A DNA stretch of 64,000 nucleotides from Ailanthus altissimus (taxonomy: Eukaryota > Streptophyta > Magnoliopsida > Sapindales > Simaroubaceae), in NCBI GenBank assembly GCA_946807835.1, contig OX327697.1, positions 6,215,001 through 6,279,000 of the forward strand. Reading direction: 5' to 3'. The translations under genes and the position numbers were made by a program. This document shows, piece after piece, positions 1-11,159 of this stretch. Position 1 is the stretch's first letter; every line of letters starts with the position of its first letter. The notes beneath the pieces are model-generated. The model made no database searches. It saw only the letters and a program-made list of their open reading frames with translations, and was not told the origin of the DNA.

Positions 1-333
1 ATTGTGGAATCTTCTTGGTTATAATTTTAGTACAATTGACTTTTATGAGACATATTACACAACATTTTGAGTCAGACACATTTAGCAATCCCTGCACTAT
101 TATCTGACTTTGGAAATAAAATGATTGGGTCTGAAACAAGATTCCGCAGATGAATCTTGAAAAAAGAGCAAGCTAAATGCATGCTGGAACCTCATATTAA
201 CAATAGCCCAGATATGTATACCGCAAAACACATCCATACCATACAAGGTGATGAAGAAACAAGAAGTAGACATCCTACCAAGTGATCAAAATCTTTTAAA
301 AAAAGAAAAGAAAAACTAATACAAGCAAATCAC

Positions 334-1782
334 CTGACGAACTACGAGTTTCGGGGCACAGCGCTGAGGAATAACAATATCCCTTCTCAAAGGCCTACCA
401 GTATCGTCTTTCCTCTCAGGTTCTTCACCACATTGCCCATACTCATTCCCACCTGTGTCACACATACTTCCCAACATTGCATTTCATCACAAATATTAAA
501 CACTAATTACCTTTCAAATAAACATATATTGTGTAATTCTCTTTTTAATTTGTTGAACAGTTGGAGAACTTTCTTTTACTCTTTTTACTTGCATTATTTC
601 CAAAAGAGGGGCTGAATATCCAAGTGATTGTTTGATTTCGAATCCATATATAACTCTTAGTTTTTGGAATAAAAATACTTAATGAAAAAGCTTTTTGTTG
701 AACCCCAAGGGGATTGGTTCAGTGATAAAGACTCTTGGTTAAAACCAAGAGGTCAGGAGTTCAAACTTCCTTGGGCTCACTTGACTTGGATATTTACATC
801 CTACGAGTTTCCTGACTATCAAGGTGGCAGGGTAAACACAGAAGGCTTGAGGGGCTTCTGGGTATTTAAAAAAAAAAGGCTTTTTGTTGAGAGTTTTTTA
901 AGACATAATTAGATAAAATTCTAAAAACCAATTTGAAATCTTAGAACATTAAAACAGTCATTTTCACTCTCTTTTTGGAAAGACTGTATTGAAACTATAT
1001 CCAGAAGTTTTAACTTGTATCCTAAAATCCATTTTCTGATAACAAATCAAATGCCACCAACTTTACCTGAGTCTTCATTTGTACCACATCCTGTTAACGA
1101 CAAACCAACACATATAGAAGATCAGATGATAATTACTCACCCCAGGCATAGGCTCGGCCTTGATCATCAACAGCCAAACAATGCCACCCACCAATAGCAG
1201 CCTGAAATTAAGAACCCAAAATTTACACTTCCAATTTCAACTCAAGTTAATACCAATAGCACGTATTTGAAGTTCTAAATAGTAGCTGTACGGAACAAAA
1301 ACAAAATTACCTGAACAATTTCGACATTAGCAAGAGCCTTAACCTGGCTGGGAACATTTTCAGTCTTGGTCTCGGGTGGGTGACCCAAGGTCCCTCTTTG
1401 GTTCCACCCCCATGTAAACAACTATTAAAAAAATAAATCAAAAAGAAAATCTTATTTAAAAAATAAGACATAAAAAGATATAAGCATTATTGTAGAAGCG
1501 AAAAGGGAAAAGACCTTGCCGTCATCACAAATGGCGAGGGAGTTACGGCTACCGGCAACAACTGACTGGACTTCGTAGGGCTCGAGAGCTTTGACGACGC
1601 AAACCCATTCTTTCTCTTCGTTGTTCCCTATTCCTAATTGCCCATCTTCTCCTGAGCCCCTGAAGAGAAGAATTATGCGTTAGCAAGACAGCAAAAGAAT
1701 CAATAACGCCAGAGAAAGAGAAAGCTTAAGAGTAATGAGAGAGAGAGAGAGACCAGGCAATGAGAGACGTAGTGCCAGCCAT
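334..1782 (-). CDS. RCC1-repeat (UVR8-like) protein, first five exons; 3' part outside window
   Basis: Five coding exons can be joined on the minus strand: 1782-1754, 1659-1515, 1421-1311, 1201-1141 and 452-334, all with GT-AG borders and consistent phase, giving the first 155 residues. The product starts MAGTTSLIAWGSGEDGQLG and contains repeated RCC1 blade motifs (GSGEDGQLG, GSRNSLAICDDGK, TWGWNQRGTLGHP, AIGGWHCLAVDDQGRAYAWG, GGNEYGQCG). These fold into a seven-bladed beta-propeller. Plant members of this type are about 390-400 residues long, so well over half is beyond the left edge; bases 1-333 are intron. The start is the first ATG of an exon that begins directly in the conserved TSLIAWG region; some relatives have a longer N-terminus. 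From family knowledge it is an RCC1 family protein related to UVR8; photoreceptor function cannot be claimed because the diagnostic tryptophans lie outside the window. Confidence 0.9.
702..877 (+). mobile_element. tRNA-derived SINE inside an intron of the RCC1-family gene
   Basis: The 5' part looks like a tRNA head: an A-box-like stretch (tggttcagtgataaag, from about 715) and a B-box-like stretch (gagttcaaacttc, about 758-770), about 30 bases apart. The body ends in a run of A (868-877). It is flanked by a direct repeat, aaagctttttgttga at 687-701 and a copy with one extra g at 876-890, the expected target-site duplication. It sits in intron 4 of the RCC1 gene in antisense orientation to that gene. 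Family not identified. Confidence 0.75.
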
Positions 1783-1834
1783 GAGGAGTGTGAGCGTAGA
1801 AGTAGAAGAGAGTAAAATGGAATTCAAAGACGGG

Positions 1835-1850
1835 TTTATATATAAATATA
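1835..1850 (-). promoter_or_regulatory. Likely TATA box of the RCC1-family gene
   Basis: Read on the minus strand the stretch is tatttatatataaa, 53-68 bases upstream of the start codon at 1782. That leaves room for a short 5' leader. A (GA/CT) run lies in the first intron at 1736-1752. Position and sequence fit a plant TATA box; no transcript evidence is available. Confidence 0.6.
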
Positions 1851-2399
1851 TTAAGAGAGGAGAGGGTTTGGTTAAGTGCCTTTTTAGCAGCTTTGTTTGG
1901 TATTGGGTTACACGAATTTGATTCGAAGGTGCAATATTTATTATAATCTCATCTTTGGGAAATGGCCCAAAATAGTCCGTACTTTTATTAAAAGTTTATT
2001 TTAACTCTCTGTTATTTTTATTTTTTTTATGTTTATTAGCTAAACTTAAAATTTTTGGACAATATTAGTTTTGACATTTTTTTTATACATTCTCAATATT
2101 TAAAAAAAAAATTAAATAATCAAATTAAAAACAAGTAGATTGATAGTTCTTTTAACAATATTGTAAAGATTGAAAATTAAAACGTTGATTTGATCGATGA
2201 AAAATTAAAAAATGACATAAGATTGATAAGTTTCTCTATTTTTTTTTTATTTATGTAATATTTTTGTTAGAAAAAAATAAAAATAAATAGATTTTAAGTA
2301 AAATAGATTAAAAATGTATAAATATATCTTAAACCGTCCAAAAAACTTAGAAAAAAATGAAAAATCCTACGAAAATAGTTGAGAAAGACAATAAAGAAT

Positions 2400-2580
2400 A
2401 ATGGCTCTGTTTCACGTGACATGCGTGAACATCTCACACAAAACGCACAAGCTTCTACAACTTGAGACTCGCAGCACGTGCGCGAGTCACAAGCCTAAAC
2501 ATATATACATGTGACTACGTACATGTTGCATGTGCGGGAGTCGCATGATATATATATGCGACTCGCGCATATGCAACATT
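2400..2580. repeat. GC-rich subterminal block of the MULE, left side
   Basis: A CpG-rich block in otherwise very AT-rich DNA. It holds repeated, partly palindromic motifs such as gcgcgagtcac, gtgcgggagtcgcatg and gcgactcgcgcat. A block of similar style is present near the other end (9330-9500). Subterminal repeats in MULEs can bind transposase; that role is inferred here. Confidence 0.5.
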
Positions 2581-2599
2581 ATTAAAATTTATTATCTTT

Positions 2600-3700
2600 A
2601 ATCTTTTAATTTAATTATTAATTAAAAAAAATTAATTTTTTTGAAAGAAATAATTACAATTTTGAAAATAATAATTTATAATAATAATTATTTAATTTGT
2701 GAAAAAATAATTACTAAAAATTTAAAATTTCTAAAAATTGATAATAAATATATAAATTCCATAAACAATAATTATTATTTATAATGCACAAATATAATAA
2801 TTATTAACAATTCTAAAAAAATAATTATCATTATTATTTGAAAATGAAAAAAAAGATTATTATAATTATAATTTTATTTTATTTAAAGAAAATTATAATT
2901 ATTATTTAACAATTTGAGAAAATTAATAATAACTATTTAAATTTCCAAAATAAATAATTATTATTTTAAATTTCAAAAAATAATAATAAATATTATTTGA
3001 AAATGCAACAAATAATAATTAATATTTAATATCTAAAATAATTTATTCTTATAAAATTTAAATTATGGAATATTCCAATAATAATAATAAATATTATTTG
3101 AAAATGCAACAAATAATAATTAATATTTAATATCTAAAATAATTTATTCTTATAAAATTTAAATTATGGAATATTCCAATAATAATAATAAATATTATTT
3201 GAAAATGCAACAAATAATAATTAATATTTAAAATCCAAAATAATTTATTTTATAAATTTTAAATTATGGAATAATAATAGTAATAATTAAAAATATTAAT
3301 ATTTTTTAAAATTCCAAAATACAATAATTATTATTTACAATTCAAAAAAATTATAATAATTATTTACAATTCAAAAAAATTATAATAATTATTTATAATT
3401 CTAAGAAAATTATTATTATTTCCCGATATAATAATAATTTAAAACTCTGGAAAAAAAATTATTTGAAAATCTGAAATTAATAATAATTATTTCAAAATAA
3501 AAAATAAACATTTAAATTTCAAAAACAGTAATAATTATTAATATAATTATTTAAATTTTTTAAAAACAAATTATTAGTATTAAAAATTTCTAAAAAAATT
3601 AATAATAAATATTTAAATTCCCAAAAGAATATTAACAATCATAATAAATTTATTGTTATTATTTTATTCTTTTTAATTATTTGTTATAATATGTTTATTT
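2600..3700. repeat. Extremely AT-rich stretch with a 101-bp tandem repeat
   Basis: About 1.1 kb made almost only of A and T, rich in ataat/attat words. At 2991, 3092 and 3193 the same unit restarts (tattatttgaaaatgcaac), giving about three copies with a 101-bp period; the third is diverged. It separates the MULE left end from the protease remnant. No gene is seen. Confidence 0.8.
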
Positions 3701-3719
3701 GTGCTAAGTTAAATTTTCA

Positions 3720-6700
3720 TTAATTTTGTAGGAAGAAATATGTTTTTAAAGAATACAAAATTGTGAAGGAGGAATTTTTTTCTGCAACTGTGTCAATAAT
3801 TGTGAATTTGAAGGCGATTACTACTATAAAAAAATATGTTGAATGAAAATCAGTTCATAATGTTCAAGGAAACTTGTATGGGACACTTTTTGAATTTACG
3901 ATCTACTGTTTTTTTTTTTTGCGCATGTTGGTGCATCAAGTTTTATTACGACAGGTACATACTTTTAAGTTGCACGAGAAACTATGGTTCCTAATTGGTG
4001 GTAAGCGGATTCAATTCTTCAGCATGGAGTTTGTATTGATTACAAGGTTGCAGATAAAAGATTACCCGCTTACTCAAGATTTGAAGAGAAAATTGCAACA
4101 TCGACTGTGGTCCATCCTATATTACTCACTTAGCACAGTGTGATTTGAAAAGTTGAACAAAGTAATAATTGGCCCTACAAATAATAAAGAGAAATACATT
4201 GTGTTAGGCTTTTTATTAGCTTTCTTGGTACGTAAGTAAGGCCTTATTATTGATTCTGAATGTAGTTATATACTATTATAAAGTTTTATTTATTGTTCTT
4301 AATTAATTATTAGGTGAGGGTATACAAGGCTATACCAGTCTATGAGGAAGCAGTTACACATCGAGTTACTAACCGCTTCTCATATGTTAAACTGAATGAG
4401 TCGGAGAACTCTGCAATTGACAGATATTGAAGAAATATTTTTAAACCATGAGCAAGTATGTTTTACTTCACTTTATTTCATTGTCTATATAATTTTATAA
4501 CTATTAAATACATAGATTTCAATTGTGATATATAAATTTTTAACTTTTGATTTTAAAGGCTGTTGTAGTACATCGTAGGCTAGAACCAACAGAACATGAA
4601 TCACAGTAAAATGTTATCCAGAGGTTTTTTAACTCAGGGATCCCATCGGGGATTTATGCTGAGAACCTGCTATATGCAGGTCATGTACAACCTCTAATCT
4701 GCTCCATTCTATTTAGTCACCCCCGCAGCAATGTGGATGCAGATGTGGACATAGATGAAGCCTCGAAAGTGTTTAGAGCAACGGTATAAACTCTTAACAA
4801 TTTACTTAATGTAATTTCTTAGCAACCATAAAAGTAATCACTAAACTTATTTTATAACAAAATATGATTATGTTCCATAACCTTAACATACTACCACAGC
4901 GTCTAACAATGTAGTATAGGGGACTAATGAGCTATGAGAGCAATTAAAAGTGGATAAGACTGAGTTGCTATAACGAATGGACGATGATAGAAAGTTCATC
5001 TTATAAAGAGTGGATCAAGCTTGGTACGATATCATAAATGAGATTAAAATGATGATGCAATACTTTCAATTGATATGACTTGCAAATTTTAAAGATTTTA
5101 ACTATTACATTTTTTTTGTTTCAGAATTAATATGATATTACTAAGGACATGCATACTCTAAGCCCGGGCTCTAATCAACAACAATATTGTTACGCATTCC
5201 AGCCTAACTCCCCTGATAGTATCCAAATTATACCACTTGATGTGGCTCGAGGCATGGGTAGTTTTGGGCAATAATACAAACCCACGTGGGTTTTGAACAT
5301 ATCATTTACAAATCTCCTGCCTAAACGAGACAATAATAAGAGGAAGCTTGAAGACGAAGTCTATCCTGATGCAAATGTGAAGGATGAAGAGGTCAATCCA
5401 ATGTGAGACATAGACTCGACTGTTCGTTCACAGTGTGATCCCTAACTCAAGACTCCCAATGTTCTTGCATGTCTACCTGGAATTGATGCTAACCCAAAGT
5501 TCTTTATGCAGATTTTAAAAAACTGGCTTAACGACTCTGTAAGTACATTAGTAATTAATTTTGTTGTTATTTATTATTCAAAACATATAACCAAATCATT
5601 TTGCAGCATATCAACGAGTATTTATACTTCATTCATTAGCGTTAGTGCAATTATAAAGAGTCATTGCCCTAACGCTACACGGTTATGGACACGTAATTCT
5701 TCCTAAGTTTGTTCATTCCTCTTTACGTTACACTTTTGACTTTAACATTTACTTATATTTTAGTGTTCCTGTAAATGTATGAGTCTTGTAAATTTATAGA
5801 TGAAACATGTGATGGTTCATTCGCTAACATTACTTGGGACCCTTCATTTCTTGTATATGGATGGGGATAAAACAAGGCCTACATGACGGAAAACCATGGG
5901 CATATGTTGACAAACTAATATTTACAAAACATTAAATATAATCATTTTTTTTTCTAAATGTTAACTTGCACTAACATAACAATATTCTTTCATATGTAGA
6001 CCTACATATCAGTTAATTACAAACAGCAACATTGGATTGTGACGAATGTAAACTTGGTACAAAAGAAGGTGACAATATTATTCTAGCATAAAAGGATATG
6101 CTGAAGGGGTGTTAGAAATGCGCATAGCACCTTTTGCATGTTACTCTCATATTATTTGGCAGGATGTAGAGTCCTTAATTTTGGACTTGATTTAAAGGGT
6201 GATGATCTATCATTTTTTGATATAGTTATAGTAAAGAAGGGTGTGCCACAGCAACAAGTCAGGAGTGGGGATTGCGGGGTCTATATATGTATATTTATTT
6301 AGTTTTTAATGTTGGGTATGCCATTGGAATTTGGACTTGACATGGCCTATTTTTTAAAGAGAAGATGGCCATATCTAGGGGTGGGCAAATCCGGTTCGGT
6401 TTGGTTTTTAGTGTGAACCGAAAACCGAACCGAGCCGGTCGGTTTTTGAAAAATAAAACCGAAAAATCAAAAACCGAACCGAACCGGTTCGGTTCGGGTT
6501 TTGGTTTTTCGGTTCGGTTTGGGTCGGTTCGGTTCGGTTCGGTTCGGTTTTATAATTTTTTTTAATTTTTTTTTAATTTTTTTAAATTTTTTTTAAATTT
6601 TTTTTTTTAAATTCGGTTTTTTCGGTTTTTAAAATAAAAAACCGAAAACCGAACCGACCAAGAGAAAAACCGAACCGAACCGACCAATTCGGTTCGGTTT

Positions 6701-6870
6701 TTCGGGTCCGGTTCGGTTTTTCAGTTTTTTGCCCACCCCTAGCCATATCTTTATGAATATATGCACGTAACTAAGAAATATAGTTTATTTTGGTATTATT
6801 TATATTATGTATTAACTTATTTTTATATATTTATATATTTATATATCAAATTCAAGCACATTAAAATTAA
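3720..6870 (+). pseudogene. DUF1985 / Ulp1-type (C48) cysteine protease remnant carried by the MULE
   Basis: Pieces of a transposon-borne SUMO-protease-like gene are seen in order on the plus strand. At 3960-4060 the translation has LWFLIGGKRIQF followed by FVLITRL, the core of the DUF1985 domain that accompanies Ulp1 domains in plant MULEs. Around 5610-5680 is a HINEYLY-like start of the C48 domain. At about 6028-6045 is QQHWIV with the catalytic-type His, and at 6262-6285 SGDCGVY with the catalytic-type Cys (codon 6273-6275). The frame is broken by many stops and shifts, and introns are probable. The C-terminal part (about 6300-6375) continues after 6749, because a MITE has split it. In life such proteins would cut SUMO or SUMO-like modifiers; this copy cannot be functional. 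Confidence 0.75.
6376..6741. mobile_element. hAT-type MITE with perfect 8-bp target duplication
   Basis: The ends are TAGGGGTGGGCAAA (6376) and its inverted copy (ending 6741). Directly outside is gccatatc at 6368-6375 and again at 6742-6749, a perfect 8-bp duplication typical of hAT elements. The interior is runs of accgaaccg / cggttcggt, so most of the 366 bp can fold on itself. It carries no gene and sits inside the 3' part of the Ulp1 remnant, so it is younger than the MULE. Confidence 0.9.
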
Positions 6871-6929
6871 TGTAAGCAATTAAAAACTAACAATAGGCTT
6901 GTAGAAATAAGATGACAATAGATACTATT

Positions 6930-9260
6930 AATTGCTACGCAACGCAACAGAATTTCAATGCGTTGCGCGATTATGTCCATGCTGCTTACACTGACTGCAC
7001 ACATTTTTTATCAATTTCTTCCCTTGCGATGGAATTTGTCTGGTCCTACGCCTCCCTGATTGCTGATGTACAATAGAAGGTTAGATGTTGGCATTTCTCA
7101 ACTCATCAGGAACAATCCAATTTGATGTATGACCAACTAAATTTACTGGTTCACTATATGCACACAATAAGCTTTCTGACGTGTAATAGGCTGAACACAA
7201 ACTCTGATAATTTAAATTAGTTTGCTTGCATAGCGCGAGAGCATGAGCACACGATAGCTAGCGAAACTCAAACTTTTGACAACTACATGACTTATGGATG
7301 ATGTCCACTATTCTATTTTGAAGTCCATCCTTGACAACAATCTGTGCATTATCTACAACATGAACTATCATGTAACTGAACTTATCATTATGTTTTTAAA
7401 CCTTATCGTATACCCAACTCATCAGGCTAGATGTCATAACTTTTGCTGCCTCCCTCCGCTGACAAAATCAATTCTGCATTAACTCTCGAATCCACTCAAC
7501 CAATTTACGTGCATCTTTTGCAATTGCATTTATGCTTTCTGCAATGTTGGTAGTCATGATATCATATCTTCTGAAAGCTCTCATTGTTCTCACCTATTTT
7601 GGGAATTCGATGTCCTCGTCCAAGTACTTTGCAGCTTTAGGTTTCATCTCTTGCATCTTATTCATTTGCTCGAAAGTCCTTGATGTGATATGCCTTTGTA
7701 ACAACAAAAGAAGAATCCATAAATCCTCTTTCTTACTCTTATTTGATGGTATCTTGTATCCGTTGATCAAATTTTCTTTCAAGGGATAAATACAAATCCC
7801 ATGATGTCCAAGAAGAATTATTCTTTAAATCAATAATCCTTTATGCTAAGGGAAATATTTGATTCTATCTTTACATACAACCACAAACATTGTTCTTATA
7901 TATGAACCTTTCAAAAATATTTCATCGACTGCAATAATTGGCCTAATGGATGACTGAAATCCCCTGATGTATGAACCCAATGCTAAAAAAATATTTAAAG
8001 TGATTGCAGTCATCAATTACTATATGAGTAACCATACACGAGTTTTGTTGTTCCAACACATAGCAGTATGTTGGAGTAATATGAACGAAGCCTCTCTAGA
8101 GCCAGCTATCAACCTATATGCGTGCTTCTTAGATTACCGAGCAATGAGATACGTTATCCAAAATCTAAACTTTTTCTATATGTCGGCTTGGATCTCCTTG
8201 AGTCTGTAAACTTTACTAACTGATGCAAACTTATTTTTGATATCATTGTTAAGAATCCTCCGGTGACCATCACGCAACCGATTTAGCTGACATATGTGAA
8301 CCCCATCAATCCTACACATATTGAAATGTTGCTTCACCTTCGTCGACACTGCACGTACTCGCCATTTACATCCTTCGTCATCACTTTTACCTCAAATTGA
8401 TCTTTAGTAAACATTGACACTTTGAAACTCTAACTACCCTTCAGTGCTAGCATGCTAATAGCCTCATAAAGTTCACGATTGTTATCATACAACTTCCCAA
8501 CAAACACATCCCTAATTTTGAAACTAGATATCATATTTGATACCACTAAATTCGATGGTTGTATTGGAGGAAGAAACTGAAAAAAGTTTTCTACTTCAAC
8601 TTTATTTCTTCTTCTACTTTAAGCATATGCCTGTGCATCCTCATTAGGGAGGTATTAGAAACAAAATAATGCTTGCCACCTTGAACTTCATTCGGTCCTT
8701 CATTTTCTTCCACATCATCGATAATTCTAATACCATCGACATCATTCTCTGTTTCACTATCAAAAGAGTATGTGTTGGGTCTTCATTAAACATAGGTGGG
8801 GAATAATCATGATAGTCACTAATGGTATTTATAGGATGCACAAAAGTTGGCATTGTTGGAGCTGTCCAATTTCTTGCTGGCATTGTTGGAGCTGTGCATA
8901 ATGGTTGATTCTGGATCGGCATTTGTGGATTTTCTTCATATATAGGAGTTCTTTGTTCCAATGTACACATATAAGACATAACAATCTTCTATTGATTCCC
9001 ATAAAGAACAAAATATCGTTGTTGTCTTTAATCTCAATTGATCTTAACTTATACTTTTGTGTGTCCATAGAAATTTCATTGAAACTCTATGCTCTGCATT
9101 ATCAACTCCTAGTGCAAAACACACCTTATTTAACAACTCTTCATAATTAACATTTTTTAGAACCACAATATTCAAGTTATCAAATCTAGTATATTTCTCT
9201 TCCCCATTGTTAGAGCTCTCTCATCTTTCTCTAAAGAGTATATAGATTGACTTATACTCA
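6930..9260 (-). pseudogene. MULE (mudrA-type) transposase remnant
   Basis: Read on the minus strand. The N-terminal part at about 9200-9050 shows NLNIVVLKNVNYEELLNKV followed by DNAEHRVSMKFLWTH, typical of ULP-carrying MULE transposases. The middle (about 8120-7850) has QQNSCMVTHIVIDD and NQIFPLA, from the catalytic-domain region. Near 7290-7200 a SWIM zinc finger is visible (CSCQKFEF...LSCAHALA), and at 7000-6960 a C-terminal zinc knuckle, CSQCKQHGHNRAT. Many in-frame stops are present, and part of the middle of the catalytic domain appears deleted (about 7800-7720), so the protein is dead. The gene faces the Ulp1 remnant. Confidence 0.8.
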
Positions 9261-9315
9261 ATATCACCTATAACAAAAGAAAAATTATTAAAATAATATT
9301 TAATTAATTAAAAAA

Positions 9316-9500
9316 ATTAAATTCTAGAAATCAGTGAAGAGCGTGCGAGGCGGGAAATAACATTACCCGCCTCGCAAGTGACCCTGTCCTGCGTACTTGT
9401 ATGCGCAAGGTTGGGTCTCGCAAATGCCTCATGGTGTAAGGCCATTCGCGAGGCCCTCCCCCTCGCCTCGCATGTGCGATGTGAGAATTTCTGGCTTTCT
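9316..9500. repeat. GC-rich subterminal block of the MULE, right side
   Basis: Dense repeats of gcgag/ctcgc words (gcgtgcgaggcggg, cccgcctcgcaagtg, ctcgcaaatgc, cctcgcctcgcatg) between the transposase start and the right end. Immediately after comes gagaatttctggcttt. A block with the same words and almost the same following sequence lies at 24460-24680, outside this element. Confidence 0.55.
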
Positions 9501-10011
9501 CGTATTTCTTTCACCAAATTCAATTTTTTTGCTGTTTTTCAACTTTTTACGATCGTTTTCAACCAAATCTACTTATTCTCAACTCATAGTACTCAAATCT
9601 ACTGATTATTTTCTTATTTCTTACAAAAAATACTAACATAAAAAAGAAATAAGTTAAAAACGTACCTTTTTCTAAATTTCACCTCTCAAATACTATTTTT
9701 GGGCTTCAAATCTTCTAAAATCACAATACAAACACTAGATTTATTACTTTTGAAGATAAGATTGAGTAGTTTTAAAAACAAAATGGTGGCTTAAGAGTGT
9801 TGAGAGAGCTTGAGGGTAATGTAGTCTCAAAAAGTTATTTTTTTGTAGTTAGTAAAGTTTAAGTTTTAACTTATTGGCTATAAAAGTATATTTATTTCAA
9901 AAATAGGCTATTTTGGGGCATTTCCCCTGGTCTTTAGTCTTATAGTGGGTGAAGTGAGGGTGGAAAAAATTAGATGGCCTTAATTGTGTGATTCAACTTG
10001 GCACAACTAAC

Positions 10012-10500
10012 TGTTACTGATCTTTTTTTTAGAACCATGCGACTTTAGCGCTTTTTTAGAATTATAAATTTATATTTTACGTGTTAAATAACTTTAAAAA
10101 TTTTTATAAAAAAAATGAAAAACAAGTACACAAAGTATTTGAAAAAATATTCTCTATATAACTGAAAAAAAATTACAAATTATAAGATACTTTATATAAC
10201 TGAAGGTGTTCCCTTTTATACTAGTAACCTTATAAATCAATGGTTGAGATCTAAATGATTTAACGATGTATATACAAGACTGAATAATATGCTAAAAGAT
10301 ATTCCTAAATGTCATCACATCTTGATAGGTATAAAACTTATCCTTTAAGTCACGGGCTTGGCTCGTATCTCCATCCTAACCAATTGGTCTACTAGAAGCT
10401 CCGATCCACGTAGTGCTCTATGAGTCCAAGTAGTATTTAGGAAGCTTAGTCGCATACCAAATGCTCGAGGAAATGCTTGAGAGCACTTGGAGCGTGATAT
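10012..10500 (-). repeat. 3' LTR of the gypsy element
   Basis: Aligns along its length with 18776-19339, for example agaaccatgcgact here against agaactgtgcgacc there, and a shared tgtcatcacatct stretch. It begins on the plus strand with tgttac, matching tgtcac of the other copy. The upper border is placed at the purine tract and is good to a few bases. Confidence 0.8.
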
Positions 10501-10512
10501 TCTCCCCTACCA
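10501..10512 (-). other. Polypurine tract of the gypsy element
   Basis: On the minus strand the bases read GGTAGGGGAGA, directly before the 3' LTR. This is where plus-strand DNA synthesis is primed during retrotransposition. Confidence 0.65.
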
Positions 10513-10519
10513 AATCCAT

Positions 10520-11113
10520 GCGACACCATCATCACGTATTCGTTAGACCTCCCACGCCTTGATCTCGAATTACCACAATGTATTCTTAGGTTCCCAACTT
10601 GCTTCACTGTTGAGTAATCATTTCCACTTGATAAAGTATTCACGACTCGGAGGGTAGCTTTTCTTCCGTATTGTCCTCACATCAAAGATATAATCCATCT
10701 CTTTGTCATAAGATGTGAAAAACCCCTAAAGGTGCTTTAGATTATGGCCCACGCTTCATGTCCTCCGAATCACCATGGTATGACTTTAGGCAGCTTGAGT
10801 GAAACACTAGATATAGACGTAGTCTCAAAGGTAACTCCACTTTATACGAGACATTGCCAACCCTATTAAAAAAAGGAAACAACCTCTCATACTTCTGAAC
10901 AATACCCTTATGAAGTGGTGAGATACACATGCACTATATCTGACTGCTCCTACCAAGACTTTGTAGCTTTGTATGCTGCAAGACTCTACCCGTATTGCTA
11001 GATACAAGCGCGTGTAGGATAAGAGGTTGTTAGCTAGTAACTAACTCAAATGGGCTCTGGTCTGTTAACTCACTTCGTTGCAAGTTGTACAAGAATTAAG
11101 CCACTTTAAGTAG
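10520..11113 (-). pseudogene. Gypsy integrase C-terminal part and chromodomain
   Basis: The minus-strand translation gives LYNLQRSELTDQSPFELV near 11080-11030, then RVGNVSYKVELPLRL and VFHSSCLKSYH near 10880-10780, the C-terminal part of gypsy integrase. This is followed by REYFIKWK and SEASWEPKNTLW at about 10640-10570, a chromodomain signature (aromatic residues and KWK/SWEP) that targets chromovirus integration to chromatin. In-frame stops are present. The segment is separated from the rest of integrase by the nested LTR insertion at 11119-14874; removing it joins both halves in frame. Confidence 0.8.
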
Positions 11114-11159
11114 CCTAATGTTCACAAAATTATACACACGCGAATTGTAACCGCAAGTG

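Larger units (their letters stand above)
1957..9926. mobile_element. Mutator-like element (MULE) with transposase and Ulp1-protease remnants, 7.97 kb
   Basis: The two ends are inverted copies: GGGAAATGGCCCAAAATAG at 1957 and, on the opposite strand from 9926, the same 19 bases with one mismatch. Weaker similarity continues inward. The flanks are ctcatcttt (1948-1956) and ctggtcttt (9927-9935), a 9-bp duplication with 7/9 matches, the size made by MULEs. Inside are a mudrA-type transposase remnant on the minus strand (about 9200-6930) and a DUF1985/Ulp1 protease remnant on the plus strand (about 3720-6870), facing each other. This layout is known for plant ULP-carrying MULEs (KAONASHI-like). 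Both genes have many stops, so the element is dead. A hAT MITE is nested at 6376-6741. The left end lies 175 bp upstream of the RCC1 start codon. Confidence 0.85.

Noticed and set aside
682..912. 76-residue frame in the RCC1 intron
   Set aside because: It coincides with the SINE and its target duplications.
6365..6565. 66-residue plus-strand frame rich in RFGSV repeats
   Set aside because: It is the cggttcggt repeat interior of the hAT MITE.
10007..10011. Target duplication for the gypsy element
   Set aside because: ctaac on the left and aagtg on the right do not match. A cacaa match is possible only with borders that lack TG...CA, so I did not call it.
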